Both the position numbers and the translations under genes were made by a program. From assembly GCA_943787265.1 (NCBI GenBank), contig CALSLT010000022.1:1-64000 (forward strand): a stretch of 64,000 nucleotides of DNA, in the 5' to 3' direction. The stretch is from an uncultured Planctomycetaceae bacterium. GTDB taxonomy: Bacteria; Planctomycetota; Planctomycetia; Planctomycetales; Planctomycetaceae. Within the stretch, counting starts at the first letter, position 1. Each line of letters opens with the position of its first letter. Below are positions 47,189 through 55,873 of the stretch, piece by piece. Under the pieces are notes generated by a model that was not told where the DNA came from, did no database searches, and worked only from the letters and a program-made list of their open reading frames with translations.

Positions 47189-48046
47189 ATGAAGAAGATT
47201 CTGATCCAGCTCGACACGGACGCTCATCCAAGCACATTCGATCGCGTGGTTGCTGTCGACTCGGATGTTGACGAGCTGTTTTCTTACGGCGGCGTCACTC
47301 CGGACAATGTTACCGGCCTTGTGCACGGGGCGATGTTTACTCGCGGCGGAGACGGGTTGAAGAATACGGCGATCTTCATCGGAGGCAGCAATGTCGCTGA
47401 CGGTGAGGCTTTGCTGAAGAAGGTTCAATCCGTTTTCTTCGGGCCGGTGCGGGTTTCGATCCTGATGGATTCAAACGGCTCGAATACGACGGCCGCTGCA
47501 GCAGTGCTCGCTGCGGGCAAGCATGTTGATCTTTCGCAGACAACGGCTTTGCTGCTCGGTGGAACCGGGCCGGTTGGGCAGCGAGCCGCCCAGATACTGA
47601 CAAGCTTGGGAGCGACGGTACGGATCGGAACTCGTTCGGCGGCAAAGGCCGAGGCTACCTGCGAGGCTGTTCGGTCGAAGGTCGAAGGTGCCAATGTTTC
47701 GGCCCACGAAACGGGCACGCCTGAGGGACTGGCCGCGTCAGCGGAGGGCGTCGAGGTGATTATCGCGACGGGGGCTGCAGGAATTCAGTTGCTTTCGGCT
47801 GAGCAGCGGTCGCGAATTGGTTCTTTGAAAGTGGCAATCGATTTGAATGCTGTCCCGCCTGTCGGCATCGAAGGAGTTGAAGTCTTCGACAAGGCTGTGG
47901 AGCAGGGCGGAGTGTTCTGCTACGGAGCGATCGGCGTCGGCGGCACGAAAATGAAGATCCACAAAGCCGCCGTTCAGAAACTGTTCACGGCCAACGATCT
48001 GCTGCTCGACACCGCAGCCGTTTTTGAAATTGGGCAGAACCTGTGA
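47189..48046 (+). CDS. mtdB: NAD(P)-dependent methylene-H4MPT dehydrogenase
   Basis: A 285-residue protein of the MtdA/MtdB family. The N-terminal catalytic part has FDRVVAVDSDVDELFSYGGV and GLVHGAMFTRG, and the nucleotide-binding Rossmann domain starts at LLLGGTGPVGQRAAQILTSL (glycine motif 124-130). VAIDLNAVPPVGIEGVEV and CYGAIGVGGTKMKIHKAAVQ close the active site. It oxidises methylene-H4MPT formed by Fae to methenyl-H4MPT. The MtdB rather than MtdA assignment rests on the nearby fae. Its stop overlaps the GTG start of the YkgJ gene. Confidence 0.92.
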   Translation: MKKILIQLDTDAHPSTFDRVVAVDSDVDELFSYGGVTPDNVTGLVHGAMFTRGGDGLKNTAIFIGGSNVADGEALLKKVQSVFFGPVRVSILMDSNGSNTTAAAAVLAAGKHVDLSQTTALLLGGTGPVGQRAAQILTSLGATVRIGTRSAAKAEATCEAVRSKVEGANVSAHETGTPEGLAASAEGVEVIIATGAAGIQLLSAEQRSRIGSLKVAIDLNAVPPVGIEGVEVFDKAVEQGGVFCYGAIGVGGTKMKIHKAAVQKLFTANDLLLDTAAVFEIGQNL

Positions 48047-48510
48047 GCACGACGCCAAGCGAACAACCGGATGGTAAACCGTCTGGTGACGCGACTCAGG
48101 ATGAACCGTGGTACCGCGACGGGCTCAAGTTTGAATGTACCGGGTGCGGAAACTGCTGCACCGGCTCCCCCGGACACGTCTGGGTCGAAGAGGACGAGAT
48201 CAAGGCCATCGCGGAATTTCTCGACAAGCCGATCGGTGAAATTCGCTTGATGAACACTCGCCCGGCGCGAGGTCGCGTGTCACTGACCGAGTATGCCAAC
48301 GGTGACTGCGTTTACTTTGACCCTCAGAAACGAGGTTGCACGATCTACCCGGCTCGTCCTCGGCAATGTCGAACGTGGCCCTTCTGGAAATCAAATCTGA
48401 CCAGCGAGGCCGATTGGAAAAGCATCCAACGAGATTGTCCCGGAGCTGGGAACGGTAACTTCGTCCCGCTGGAAGAAATCCAGATGCTGGCTGCTCAGGT
48501 CGACGTTTGA
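48043..48510 (+). CDS. YkgJ-family Cys-cluster protein
   Basis: A 155-residue protein with the YkgJ/CxxCxxCC zinc or iron-sulfur type motif FECTGCGNCCTGSPGHVWVE, followed by GDCVYFDPQKRGCTIYPARP and RQCRTWPFW. Eight Cys in this pattern are the family signature. The function is unknown. GTG 48043 overlaps the mtdB stop (GTGA), so it is co-translated with mtdB; such a gene beside C1 genes is seen in other planctomycetes to my recollection. A hairpin-rich spacer (48530-48620, CGCCGAG paired with CTCGGCG) separates it from the convergent gene. Confidence 0.88.
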   Translation: MSTTPSEQPDGKPSGDATQDEPWYRDGLKFECTGCGNCCTGSPGHVWVEEDEIKAIAEFLDKPIGEIRLMNTRPARGRVSLTEYANGDCVYFDPQKRGCTIYPARPRQCRTWPFWKSNLTSEADWKSIQRDCPGAGNGNFVPLEEIQMLAAQVDV

Positions 48511-48627
48511 GCTGATTGAGCAAAGCTGAATTTCAACGCCGAGGAGCAGAGTGCCGCTGAGGAAAAACGCGGAGAGCAACACGACGACTCTCCATCTTCT
48601 CTGCGAGAACTCGGCGTCCTCTGCGAT

Positions 48628-50019
48628 TCAAATCTTACTGAACTGCAGATCCAACATTAGTTGCTTGGCATCGGTCATGGCGATGCTGTCCTGCTCGATC
48701 GTTTTTGACGAGCTGATGAAGACGGCTCCGTCGCTGTCTTCGGTGCCGGGATCGGGCAGGCGGCCGTGGCTGCCTTTCACGATGCTTGCGTCCAAGCCGA
48801 TGACGTCCATGTAGTAGCGGAAGCCGAGCAGCTTTCTGGCAAGCCGACGGGCGACCTTCAGCTTTGGAAACTTCAGAGCTGGATCGACGAAGAGTTCGGC
48901 CGGGTCGTATCCCGGTTTGCGGTGAATGTCGACGCAGCGGGCGTAGTCCGGCGCGACGGCGTCGTTCTGCCAGAAGTAGTACGTGAACCACGATCGTCGA
49001 TCGCTGGCAACGACGAGTTCGCCCGAGCGTTCGTGATCGATGCCGAATTCTTTCTGAGCGTCGCGATCGAGCACGTGTTCGACGCCATCGACTCGCTGCA
49101 GGATCTCCGCGACGCGCGGAATGTCTTCTGGCCGCTGAATGTAAAGGTGGGCGAGTTGATGATCCGCCACCGCGAACGCTCGCGAGGAACCATAGTCGAG
49201 CGTTTCCCATCCCCCGATCTCCATCCGTGTGTCGACAAAGCCGTGCTCACGAAGGATTCGGTTGATGTGGATTGGTCGGTCGACGTCGGTGATTGCGTAC
49301 TCGGAGAGGACAACGACTTCGGCGTCGCGTGCTTTGGCTGCGTCGATCAGTTTGCCGGCTTCGACATCGATGGCTCGGATGTCGTCGGCGATGGCTGGAT
49401 CGGAAGGTCCGAGTCGCTGAAGGTTGTAGTCAAGGTGCGGCAGGTAGACGAGTGTCAGTGACGGGTTCTGCTGACGCATGACTTCGATCGAAGCGTCGGC
49501 GATCCACCGCGAGCTTTCGATGTTCGCTCCGGGCCCCCAGAACTTCAGCAGCGGAAAGATTCCGTGCTTGTTCTGCAGATCGTCTTTCAAGTCGATCGGG
49601 TGGCTGTACGAGTCGAAAAGCTTGCGACCGTCGGCGGGGTAACACGGTCTCGGGGTCACCGACCAGTCGACGTCGGCGTACATGTTGTACCACCAGAACA
49701 TCTTGGCGACGGTGTAATCTTTGTCGCGTTTTCGAGCGGCGTCGTAAACTCGCTCGCCATGTACGAGCCGGTTTGACTGCTTCCACAATGCGACTTCGGA
49801 AACGTCTCGGAAGTACCAGCCGTTGGCAACGATGCCATGCTCGCGCGGAAGCGTGCCGGTCAGAATGGTCGACTGTGCCGAGCACGTGACTGCCGGAAGG
49901 ACTGTTCCCATCGGCCGCGAGAATCCGTCTGCAGCCAGTCGGGTAAGGTTCGGAGTGTTGGGGCCGAGCATTTCGTGAGTCAGGCCAACGACGTTGATCA
50001 CAACCAGCGGACGCGTCAT
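48628..50019 (-). CDS. Nucleotide pyrophosphatase/phosphodiesterase family protein
   Basis: A 463-residue alkaline-phosphatase-fold hydrolase. The N-terminus lacks a signal peptide and reads PLVVINVVGLTHEMLGPNTP (first metal site). The nucleophile is probably Thr45 in LPAVTCSAQSTILTG. Later metal ligands are in YLPHLDYNLQRLG, and FAVADHQLAHLYI and the closing VKGSHGRLPDPGTEDSDGAV are typical. It cleaves phosphodiester or pyrophosphate bonds; the substrate is unknown. Related genes occur in ebo-type clusters, but no other ebo gene is present here. Confidence 0.85.
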   Translation of the reverse strand: MTRPLVVINVVGLTHEMLGPNTPNLTRLAADGFSRPMGTVLPAVTCSAQSTILTGTLPREHGIVANGWYFRDVSEVALWKQSNRLVHGERVYDAARKRDKDYTVAKMFWWYNMYADVDWSVTPRPCYPADGRKLFDSYSHPIDLKDDLQNKHGIFPLLKFWGPGANIESSRWIADASIEVMRQQNPSLTLVYLPHLDYNLQRLGPSDPAIADDIRAIDVEAGKLIDAAKARDAEVVVLSEYAITDVDRPIHINRILREHGFVDTRMEIGGWETLDYGSSRAFAVADHQLAHLYIQRPEDIPRVAEILQRVDGVEHVLDRDAQKEFGIDHERSGELVVASDRRSWFTYYFWQNDAVAPDYARCVDIHRKPGYDPAELFVDPALKFPKLKVARRLARKLLGFRYYMDVIGLDASIVKGSHGRLPDPGTEDSDGAVFISSSKTIEQDSIAMTDAKQLMLDLQFSKI

Positions 50020-50115
50020 GAGAGACTCGGCGACAATTCAAGCGACGGGATGGGGACACGGGGCGACGATGCAGCTTGCGTCCGAATTCAGACGGCAACT
50101 GCTTCATGGAAGAAA

Positions 50116-50934
50116 TCAAATGCCGGCGCCACTTGGGGCCGGGCCTGACCGTTGCTGACGAGGAACTTCGCCTGAAACCACAAGATTCTCCATCATCAGA
50201 TCGATACCGCTGTAGACCTTTCGCCAGTCCCGGCGATCGAGAATCTCATCGTGAGGAACCACGGTCAGCAGGCAGAACTGAATCTGATCCACGTAGTAAC
50301 GAATCAGTCGGAATTGCATGCGGACTCGTTCGTCGTTGATGTTCCGTTCGTCGTCGAGCATGATCCATTCGTAAGTTTTTCGGGGAACGTAAGGCGTTCC
50401 AACCGGTGCTCGAGTTTCTTCATAGGTCCAGCGATTGATCGCCGTGTCTGGTTCGTAGCGAAGTTCGGCTGCCAGAGTGTTGCTCAAATCCTCGACCAGA
50501 AGTGCAGGAGTGTCGGTCGGGTCTTCCTGCAAATTCAGAAACCGCTCGTGATTCGTGCAGAGGAAGATCCATGCCGGCATGGACGGTGATTCGCGATCGG
50601 GGATCTCGACATAGACTTCAGTCTGCCATGCTCCGACGAGGCCGGGCAGCGGTTGCGACAGAAAGTCGGGTTGCCGTCCGTCGTGTTCGTCTTCTTCCGT
50701 TGGTCCAGGGATTTCCTGGAAACCTTTCGGCAGCCGCATTTGAACGCCGTATTCCTGCCACGCGCGAAGATCCAGAGCCGAGTCCACCTGCTGTCGGTAG
50801 GCGTAGTATTTTGCCGTTTCGGCGAGTCGCTCCTCGTAAGCCTGGCTGCCGCATCCGACAAGCGTGCCGGCAGTTACGACGGCGAGGACTGCCAGTAAGC
50901 CGCGAGCTCTGAAGTATGAAGATTTATCGGACAT
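50116..50934 (-). CDS. Lipoprotein of unknown function
   Basis: A 272-residue protein from ATG 50934 with a lipoprotein signal (ARGLLAVLAVVTAGTLVGCG, lipobox Cys near 28). The mature part is mixed alpha/beta with GVQMRLPKGFQEIPGPTEED, MPAWIFLCTNH and YEWIMLDDERNINDERVRMQ. It is reminiscent of planctomycete lipoproteins of secretion or cell envelope clusters, but no domain is recognised. It is divergent from the VWA protein gene and lies 96 bases upstream of the phosphodiesterase start on the same strand. Confidence 0.75.
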   Translation of the reverse strand: MSDKSSYFRARGLLAVLAVVTAGTLVGCGSQAYEERLAETAKYYAYRQQVDSALDLRAWQEYGVQMRLPKGFQEIPGPTEEDEHDGRQPDFLSQPLPGLVGAWQTEVYVEIPDRESPSMPAWIFLCTNHERFLNLQEDPTDTPALLVEDLSNTLAAELRYEPDTAINRWTYEETRAPVGTPYVPRKTYEWIMLDDERNINDERVRMQFRLIRYYVDQIQFCLLTVVPHDEILDRRDWRKVYSGIDLMMENLVVSGEVPRQQRSGPAPSGAGI

Positions 50935-51268
50935 TTCGTGTGACCCTGATGTTGATGTGCGGTTCCGACCGGAGTTCGGTTGGCAAGGCCGTTCAGTTTG
51001 TGTTGGCCAGATCGAGTGTTGATGCAAGGCAACATGATCATTCTCGGCAACGGGATGTGGCCTGATCTGAACAAGCAGTTTAGTGACAGTTCGGTTCTTC
51101 CTCTACTTTCAGCAAGGATTCGGTCGGAGAGCGATCTGAATGGTCGTGCTCAGGCAAATTCCTCCGGCGACTTCGCAACTTCGACCTACGGTTGGAATGT
51201 CGCGTTATGTCCCGGCTGCGGTGCAGTTGGTGTCTTCGCGTTCCAACGATTCGACGAGGATGTGCAAC

Positions 51269-52453
51269 ATGAGTTTGGTCAACCAGCATTCAAAACTGCG
51301 ACGCGGGTCCATCCTGGTTCTGTCCGCGGTTTTCATGGTCTTCGTGCTTGGAATGGCGGCCTTTACTGCCGATTTCGGCTACATGCAGGTCTCGAAAACT
51401 CGTCTTCGAGCCGCCGTTGACGCCGCAGCGTTGGCAGCAATCGACGAGCTGAGTAGCGACGAAGCCGCCATGAATCAGTCCGTCACCGATTTGCTTTCCG
51501 CCAACGGCTACGACACCACCAGCTCGGACCTGGTCGTCACTGCTGAGTATGGCAACTGGGATATTGACGCCAGAGTTTTCACGGCTGGCTCGGTTTTTAA
51601 CACCGCGGACGCGATCCGGATCAGTGTGGTCGATAACGGAATTCCAGCATTCTTTGGGCCTGTGTTCGGAGAAGACGGCTACTCTGCTGGAGCCGAAGCA
51701 GTGGCGACTCTGGCCAGCACGGTGCCGAGAGACATTGTCGTCGTCATCGACTGTTCGACATCGATGGATGCCAACATGTCGAATGGACTGACTCGGATGG
51801 AAAATACGAAGGACGCGGCAACAGCGATGGTTGACGAACTGCTCCCGGAAGACCGGGTTGGACTGGCCGTATTTTCATGGAAAGATCCAGCTCGTAACCG
51901 CTGGGAAAAAACCGGTCGACCAGAAACGGATCTCGATTTCGACAAGACCGACACGTTGGATCGGATTGATGATCTCGAAGATGGCTTTTACACGAGCGGG
52001 ACGAATGTGGCGGGCGGATTGCGGGCCGGTCTCGACGTGATACTGGCTGATCCAAATCCACGTCCGCCGATTGGTATTGACGACCCGCTACCTGAGCAGA
52101 TCATCGTGCTGATGACAGACGGGCAGACCAACAAACCGGAGCCGTATCCAGTCCCAAATGACGGGCCGACCGGGACACTGCCTCCGCCACCGTACAAAAA
52201 GAAACCAAAGTACAAGAGTAATACTTCGGTTACAAAATGGTCGAACACGATCAAAGCAAGAGACATCAAGCTTCATGTGATTACTCTGGGAGCAAGTGCC
52301 CACTCATCCTTGATGGTCAACGCCGCGTCGCCAGACGAAGACGACACGACTTACTACCACCATGTGGCGAACGGCGGTTCTGACGCCGAGAACCTGCTGG
52401 AGGTTTTCCGAACGATCGGCATCGGAAATCACGGTCCGAAGCTGGTGAAGTAG
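51269..52453 (+). CDS. TadG-like pilus-locus protein with VWA domain
   Basis: 394 residues. An N-terminal membrane helix of TadE/TadG type (RRGSILVLSAVFMVFVLGMA) with the characteristic LRAAVDAAALAAIDEL behind it is followed by a von Willebrand A domain at about 155-385. Its MIDAS residues are DCSTSMDAN, the Thr in SGTNVAGGL and the Asp in VLMTDGQTN. A Pro/Lys-rich insertion lies before the last part of the domain. Such proteins are anchored in the membrane and exposed outside. ATG 51269 has GAGGA nine bases upstream. A strong terminator follows. Confidence 0.87.
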   Translation: MSLVNQHSKLRRGSILVLSAVFMVFVLGMAAFTADFGYMQVSKTRLRAAVDAAALAAIDELSSDEAAMNQSVTDLLSANGYDTTSSDLVVTAEYGNWDIDARVFTAGSVFNTADAIRISVVDNGIPAFFGPVFGEDGYSAGAEAVATLASTVPRDIVVVIDCSTSMDANMSNGLTRMENTKDAATAMVDELLPEDRVGLAVFSWKDPARNRWEKTGRPETDLDFDKTDTLDRIDDLEDGFYTSGTNVAGGLRAGLDVILADPNPRPPIGIDDPLPEQIIVLMTDGQTNKPEPYPVPNDGPTGTLPPPPYKKKPKYKSNTSVTKWSNTIKARDIKLHVITLGASAHSSLMVNAASPDEDDTTYYHHVANGGSDAENLLEVFRTIGIGNHGPKLVK

Positions 52454-52492
52454 CGACGCCGACTCCGGCAACCGGAAGACGAAACCAATTGA

Positions 52493-52533
52493 GCCGAGGT
52501 GATTCTCTGACTGAGAGTCACCTCGGCTTTTTT
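52493..52533 (+). terminator. Rho-independent terminator behind the VWA gene
   Basis: GCCGAGGTGATTCTC and GAGAGTCACCTCGGC form a 15-pair stem (one G-U) with loop TGACT, followed by six T. Confidence 0.92.
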
Positions 52534-52687
52534 GTGTATTCACTGTTCGTTGCTTGCGGCAGGCGGTCCGTTGCAATTTTCGCCCCAGCTTCTGATTCTT
52601 CAGTCGGCCGTGGTCGCGTCAGGCGTTTCACGCTGGCCGTGATTATTCGGAACTTCTCAGGAACGTGTTCGAAATAACTTCCCTACA

Positions 52688-52747
52688 GTGGCACGACACT
52701 CCGTGTCGTCTGGCCGTTCAGGCTGACGCGACCGAGTCGCGTGCCAC
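52688..52747. repeat. Three-armed palindromic element before the dehydratase gene
   Basis: GTGGCACG (52688-52695) pairs with CGTGCCAC (52740-52747). Inside lie ACAC-TCC-GTGT, a weak GGCC-GTTCA-GGCT arm and GCGAC-CGA-GTCGC, giving a cloverleaf-like fold of 60 bases. It does not have tRNA invariant bases and ends 17 bases before the chosen start of the dehydratase gene. Confidence 0.65.
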
Positions 52748-52764
52748 AGAAAACGGATCAGGAA

Positions 52765-53745
52765 ATGGACGTCGCCGAGGTGTCATTCGAGAAGGTGTTA
52801 AGAGCTGCGAAAACAATCGCCGGAGTCTCGCATCGAACGCCGGTGATGACGTGCTCGGCGATTGACGAAATCGCTGGCCGGAGGCTCTTGTTTAAGTGCG
52901 AGAATTTCCAGAAGGTGGGAGCGTTCAAGTTTCGCGGAGCTTTCAACGCTGTTAGCCAGCTTTCTGACGCAGACGCTGTGAACGGAGTCGTGACTCATAG
53001 TTCAGGGAACCACGCTCAGGCTTTGGCGTTGGCCGCGAAGATGCGAGGCGTGCCGGCTTACATCGTCATGCCATCAACCGCTCCATCTGTGAAGAAGGCG
53101 GCGGTCGAGGGCTACGGTGCGGAAGTCATCGTCTGCGAGCCAACGCTGGCCGCTCGCGAATCGACGGCGAGCGCAGTTCAGGCTCGCACCGGAGCAACAT
53201 TCATCCACCCGTACGACAACGACGACGTGATCGCCGGTCAGGGCACGGCGATGCTTGAGCTGTTCGAACAGGCTGCCGAACTGGGCACGAACCTCGACGC
53301 CGTGATTACGCCGGTCGGAGGTGGTGGACTGCTCGGCGGAACGTGCATGGCCGCTCGCGGACTGGATTCTTCAATCCGAGTCTTTGCTGGAGAGCCGGCT
53401 GGAGCCGACGATGCGGCTCGGTCATTTCAGGCTGGCGAGCTGATTCCGCAAACGGGGCCGAAGACAATCGCCGACGGCCTGCTCACCAGTCTTGGCCAAC
53501 GAAACTGGTCCATCATTCAGGAGCATGTCGAACAGATTGTCACGGTAAGCGATCACGAAATTGTTTCTGCGATGCGGTTGCTCTGGGAGCGTGCGAAGCT
53601 GTTGGTCGAGCCGAGTTCCGCTGTCTCCCTCGCGGCTGTTCTTAATGCCACGTTTGATCCGGAGTGTAGTGCCGGCACAGTCGGGGTGATTCTGAGTGGT
53701 GGCAACGTCGATCTGGAACGGCTGCCGTGGACGTCGAATTCCTGA
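52765..53745 (+). CDS. PLP-dependent threonine/serine dehydratase or racemase
   Basis: A 326-residue fold-type II PLP enzyme. The Schiff-base Lys is Lys55 in NFQKVGAFKFRGAFNAV. SSGNHAQALALAA (79 on) contacts the substrate carboxylate, and the phosphate is bound by GGGGLLGG (185-192). SGGNVD near the end contacts the pyridine nitrogen. The length without a regulatory ACT domain fits catabolic threonine dehydratases, hydroxyaspartate dehydratases and serine racemases; these cannot be told apart here. ATG 52765 is preferred; GTG 52741 would place the start in the palindromic element. Confidence 0.9.
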   Translation: MDVAEVSFEKVLRAAKTIAGVSHRTPVMTCSAIDEIAGRRLLFKCENFQKVGAFKFRGAFNAVSQLSDADAVNGVVTHSSGNHAQALALAAKMRGVPAYIVMPSTAPSVKKAAVEGYGAEVIVCEPTLAARESTASAVQARTGATFIHPYDNDDVIAGQGTAMLELFEQAAELGTNLDAVITPVGGGGLLGGTCMAARGLDSSIRVFAGEPAGADDAARSFQAGELIPQTGPKTIADGLLTSLGQRNWSIIQEHVEQIVTVSDHEIVSAMRLLWERAKLLVEPSSAVSLAAVLNATFDPECSAGTVGVILSGGNVDLERLPWTSNS

Positions 53746-53784
53746 GTTTTAGCAAGTAATCTGCGAGCGTTTCTGACTATCTCG

Positions 53785-54231
53785 ATGAAGGAGCTTTCCG
53801 CCGTGTCCCAAAATGATTTTCCAAGATTCATCACTGAACAGGAGATGCAGGTCGAAGACTTGCCGTGGGGGCCTCATGATTGGTTGTGCCGTCCCGAGCT
53901 GACCGGCGGCGACAATCTGCTGCTCGTACGAGTTCACATGCCGCCCGGGCAGGCTCACCAGTTTCACAAGCATCCGGAGATGGACGAAATAATTTACGTC
54001 CTCTCGGGCGAGGCCGAACAATGGGTCGACCAGGAAAAACAGACCCTCAAGGCCGGGCAGATTGCTCATATCCCCAAAGACGTCGTGCACGGAACTTATA
54101 ACCCGGGCAGCGAGTTGCTTGAGTTTCTCGCCATTCTCTCACCGGCGAAATCCGAAGGACCGGTACTTGTTGACGTTTCGCAGGATGAGCCGTGGAAGTC
54201 GATCAGACCGTGGCCGCCAGCGGCGTCATAA
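53785..54231 (+). CDS. Cupin-domain protein
   Basis: A 148-residue single-domain cupin. Motif 1, PPGQAHQFHKHPEMDEIIYV, supplies the His/His/Glu metal ligands, then SGEAEQW, and motif 2, IPKDVVHGTYNPGSE, the final His. It may bind Fe or Zn and act as an isomerase, dioxygenase or sensor. It follows the PLP enzyme gene by 39 bases, and the two may work in one amino acid pathway; this is only positional evidence. Confidence 0.87.
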   Translation: MKELSAVSQNDFPRFITEQEMQVEDLPWGPHDWLCRPELTGGDNLLLVRVHMPPGQAHQFHKHPEMDEIIYVLSGEAEQWVDQEKQTLKAGQIAHIPKDVVHGTYNPGSELLEFLAILSPAKSEGPVLVDVSQDEPWKSIRPWPPAAS

Positions 54232-54430
54232 ATCTGTCAGAAACTTGCGTTCCAGCTACTGGCAAGAGTGCCGCTGACAATTTGGGATCCGAGATGGTTT
54301 AAGAAGTGCTAGTCGGAAAAGGATTGAGGCTTCGTTTCGGTGACTGCCGGTTGACTAAGTACCCTGCGATCCGTCATTTTGAAGCGCGTGCTGGAGACAG
54401 TCCCGCGTTTTTCTTTTCAAGGAGTGGACA

Positions 54431-55873
54431 GTGTCCCATGAAGGAGCGGACGGAGCGACTGATGATCAGCAGCCATCTCGACGACGGTTCCTCATGCAGG
54501 CTGGCGGCGGCTGTGGAGCGATCGCTCTTTCAAGCCTGCTGCACAGCGAGCGTGCTGCAGAAGGCGGAGTTGCAGATAATCCACTAGCTCCGCGCCAGAC
54601 GCACTTTGCTCCGCGAGCCCGTCGAGTAATCTGGCTGTTCATGCACGGTGGACCGTCGCACGTTGACCTGCTGGATCCGAAACCGGAGCTTGTTCGGCTT
54701 CACGGAACGCCACTGCCGGACAGCTTTGGCTCAGTCATGACTCGACGCAATGTTGCGAAGAATCCATTGCTGGGACCGATTCGCCCGTTTCGACCACGAG
54801 GCGAATCCGGCTTGGAGATCAGCGACTTTCTTCCGCACACCGCAAAACATGCTGACAAGCTGTGCGTTCTGAGAAGTTGCCACGGAGACAGCGTCAACCA
54901 TCCGCAGTCGGTCTACCAGATGAATACCGGCAGCATTCTGATGGGCAAGCCGAGTCTTGGTAGCTGGTCGGCGTACGGTCTCGGCACTGAAAACGGCAAC
55001 ATGCCGGCATTTGTCGTGTTGCCCGATCCGGGCAATGGAGTAAAAGGCGGCCCGCCAGCATGGGGTAGCGGCTTCCTGCCGGCGACGTACCAGGGCACGA
55101 CGATGCGTGCCGGGAAGAACCCCATCCTACACCTGCGGCCTCAACCAGAAGTGACGCCCGATCGGCAGCAGAAGGCTCTTTGGCTGATTCGGCAGTTGAA
55201 TGAGCAGCACGCCGAGCAACGGGACTTCGACGAGGAATTGCTGGCCCGAGTGAACTCATACGAACTCGCATTCCGCATGCAGGCAACCGCTCCTGAGGTC
55301 GTCGACATTTCTCAGGAGTCAGCGGCGACTCACAATATGTACGGCATCGGCGAAAAAGACACTGACGAATTCGGCCGCCGCTGTCTGCTAGCTCGGCGAA
55401 TGGTCGAACGCGGAGTTCGCTTCGTGCAGCTCTACTCCGGAGACACCGGCGGCTGGGACGCTCACAAAGATGTGACCACAAATCACGACCTCTATTGCCG
55501 CCGCACCGACCTGCCGGTTGCCGGCCTGCTGCAGGATCTCGACGAACGCGGCCTGCTCGAAGACACCCTGGTTATCTGGGGCGGCGAGTTCGGTCGCATG
55601 CCGATGAGTGAACAGGGCAAAGGTCGAGACCACAATCCCTGGGGATATTCAGTCTGGTTCGCCGGAGCTGGCGTCAAAGGCGGCTTCGCCTACGGAGCTA
55701 CCGATCCAATCGGCCTGCGAGCGGTCGAAAAGCCCGTCCACATCCACGACCTGCACGCGACCATTCTGCACATGCTCGGTCTGAACCACGAAGAACTGAC
55801 CTACTTCCACAATGGTCGCGACGAGCGGCTCACCGACGTCGCCGGAAAAGTCGTTCACGAGATCTTCGCATGA
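54431..55873 (+). CDS. DUF1501 family protein with Tat signal
   Basis: A 480-residue protein. The twin-arginine signal SRRRFLMQAGGGCGAIALSS (16-35) is followed by family motifs VIWLFMHGGPSHVDLLDPKP, VLRSCHGDSVNHPQSVYQMN, VIWGGEFGRMPMSEQGKGRD and HNPWGYSVWFAGAGVKGGFA, with a sulfatase-like HIHDLHATILHMLGL near the end. GTG 54431 lies eight bases after AAGGAG. It is the first gene of an operon with an unknown membrane protein (4-base overlap) and a PSD1 protein. Such pairs probably act outside the cytoplasm on unknown polymers. Confidence 0.9.
   Translation: MSHEGADGATDDQQPSRRRFLMQAGGGCGAIALSSLLHSERAAEGGVADNPLAPRQTHFAPRARRVIWLFMHGGPSHVDLLDPKPELVRLHGTPLPDSFGSVMTRRNVAKNPLLGPIRPFRPRGESGLEISDFLPHTAKHADKLCVLRSCHGDSVNHPQSVYQMNTGSILMGKPSLGSWSAYGLGTENGNMPAFVVLPDPGNGVKGGPPAWGSGFLPATYQGTTMRAGKNPILHLRPQPEVTPDRQQKALWLIRQLNEQHAEQRDFDEELLARVNSYELAFRMQATAPEVVDISQESAATHNMYGIGEKDTDEFGRRCLLARRMVERGVRFVQLYSGDTGGWDAHKDVTTNHDLYCRRTDLPVAGLLQDLDERGLLEDTLVIWGGEFGRMPMSEQGKGRDHNPWGYSVWFAGAGVKGGFAYGATDPIGLRAVEKPVHIHDLHATILHMLGLNHEELTYFHNGRDERLTDVAGKVVHEIFA

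Noticed and set aside
52688-52747. A tRNA gene suggested by the cloverleaf-like fold
   Set aside because: The arms have wrong lengths, the TTC-arm and D-arm consensus bases and a 3' acceptor end are missing.
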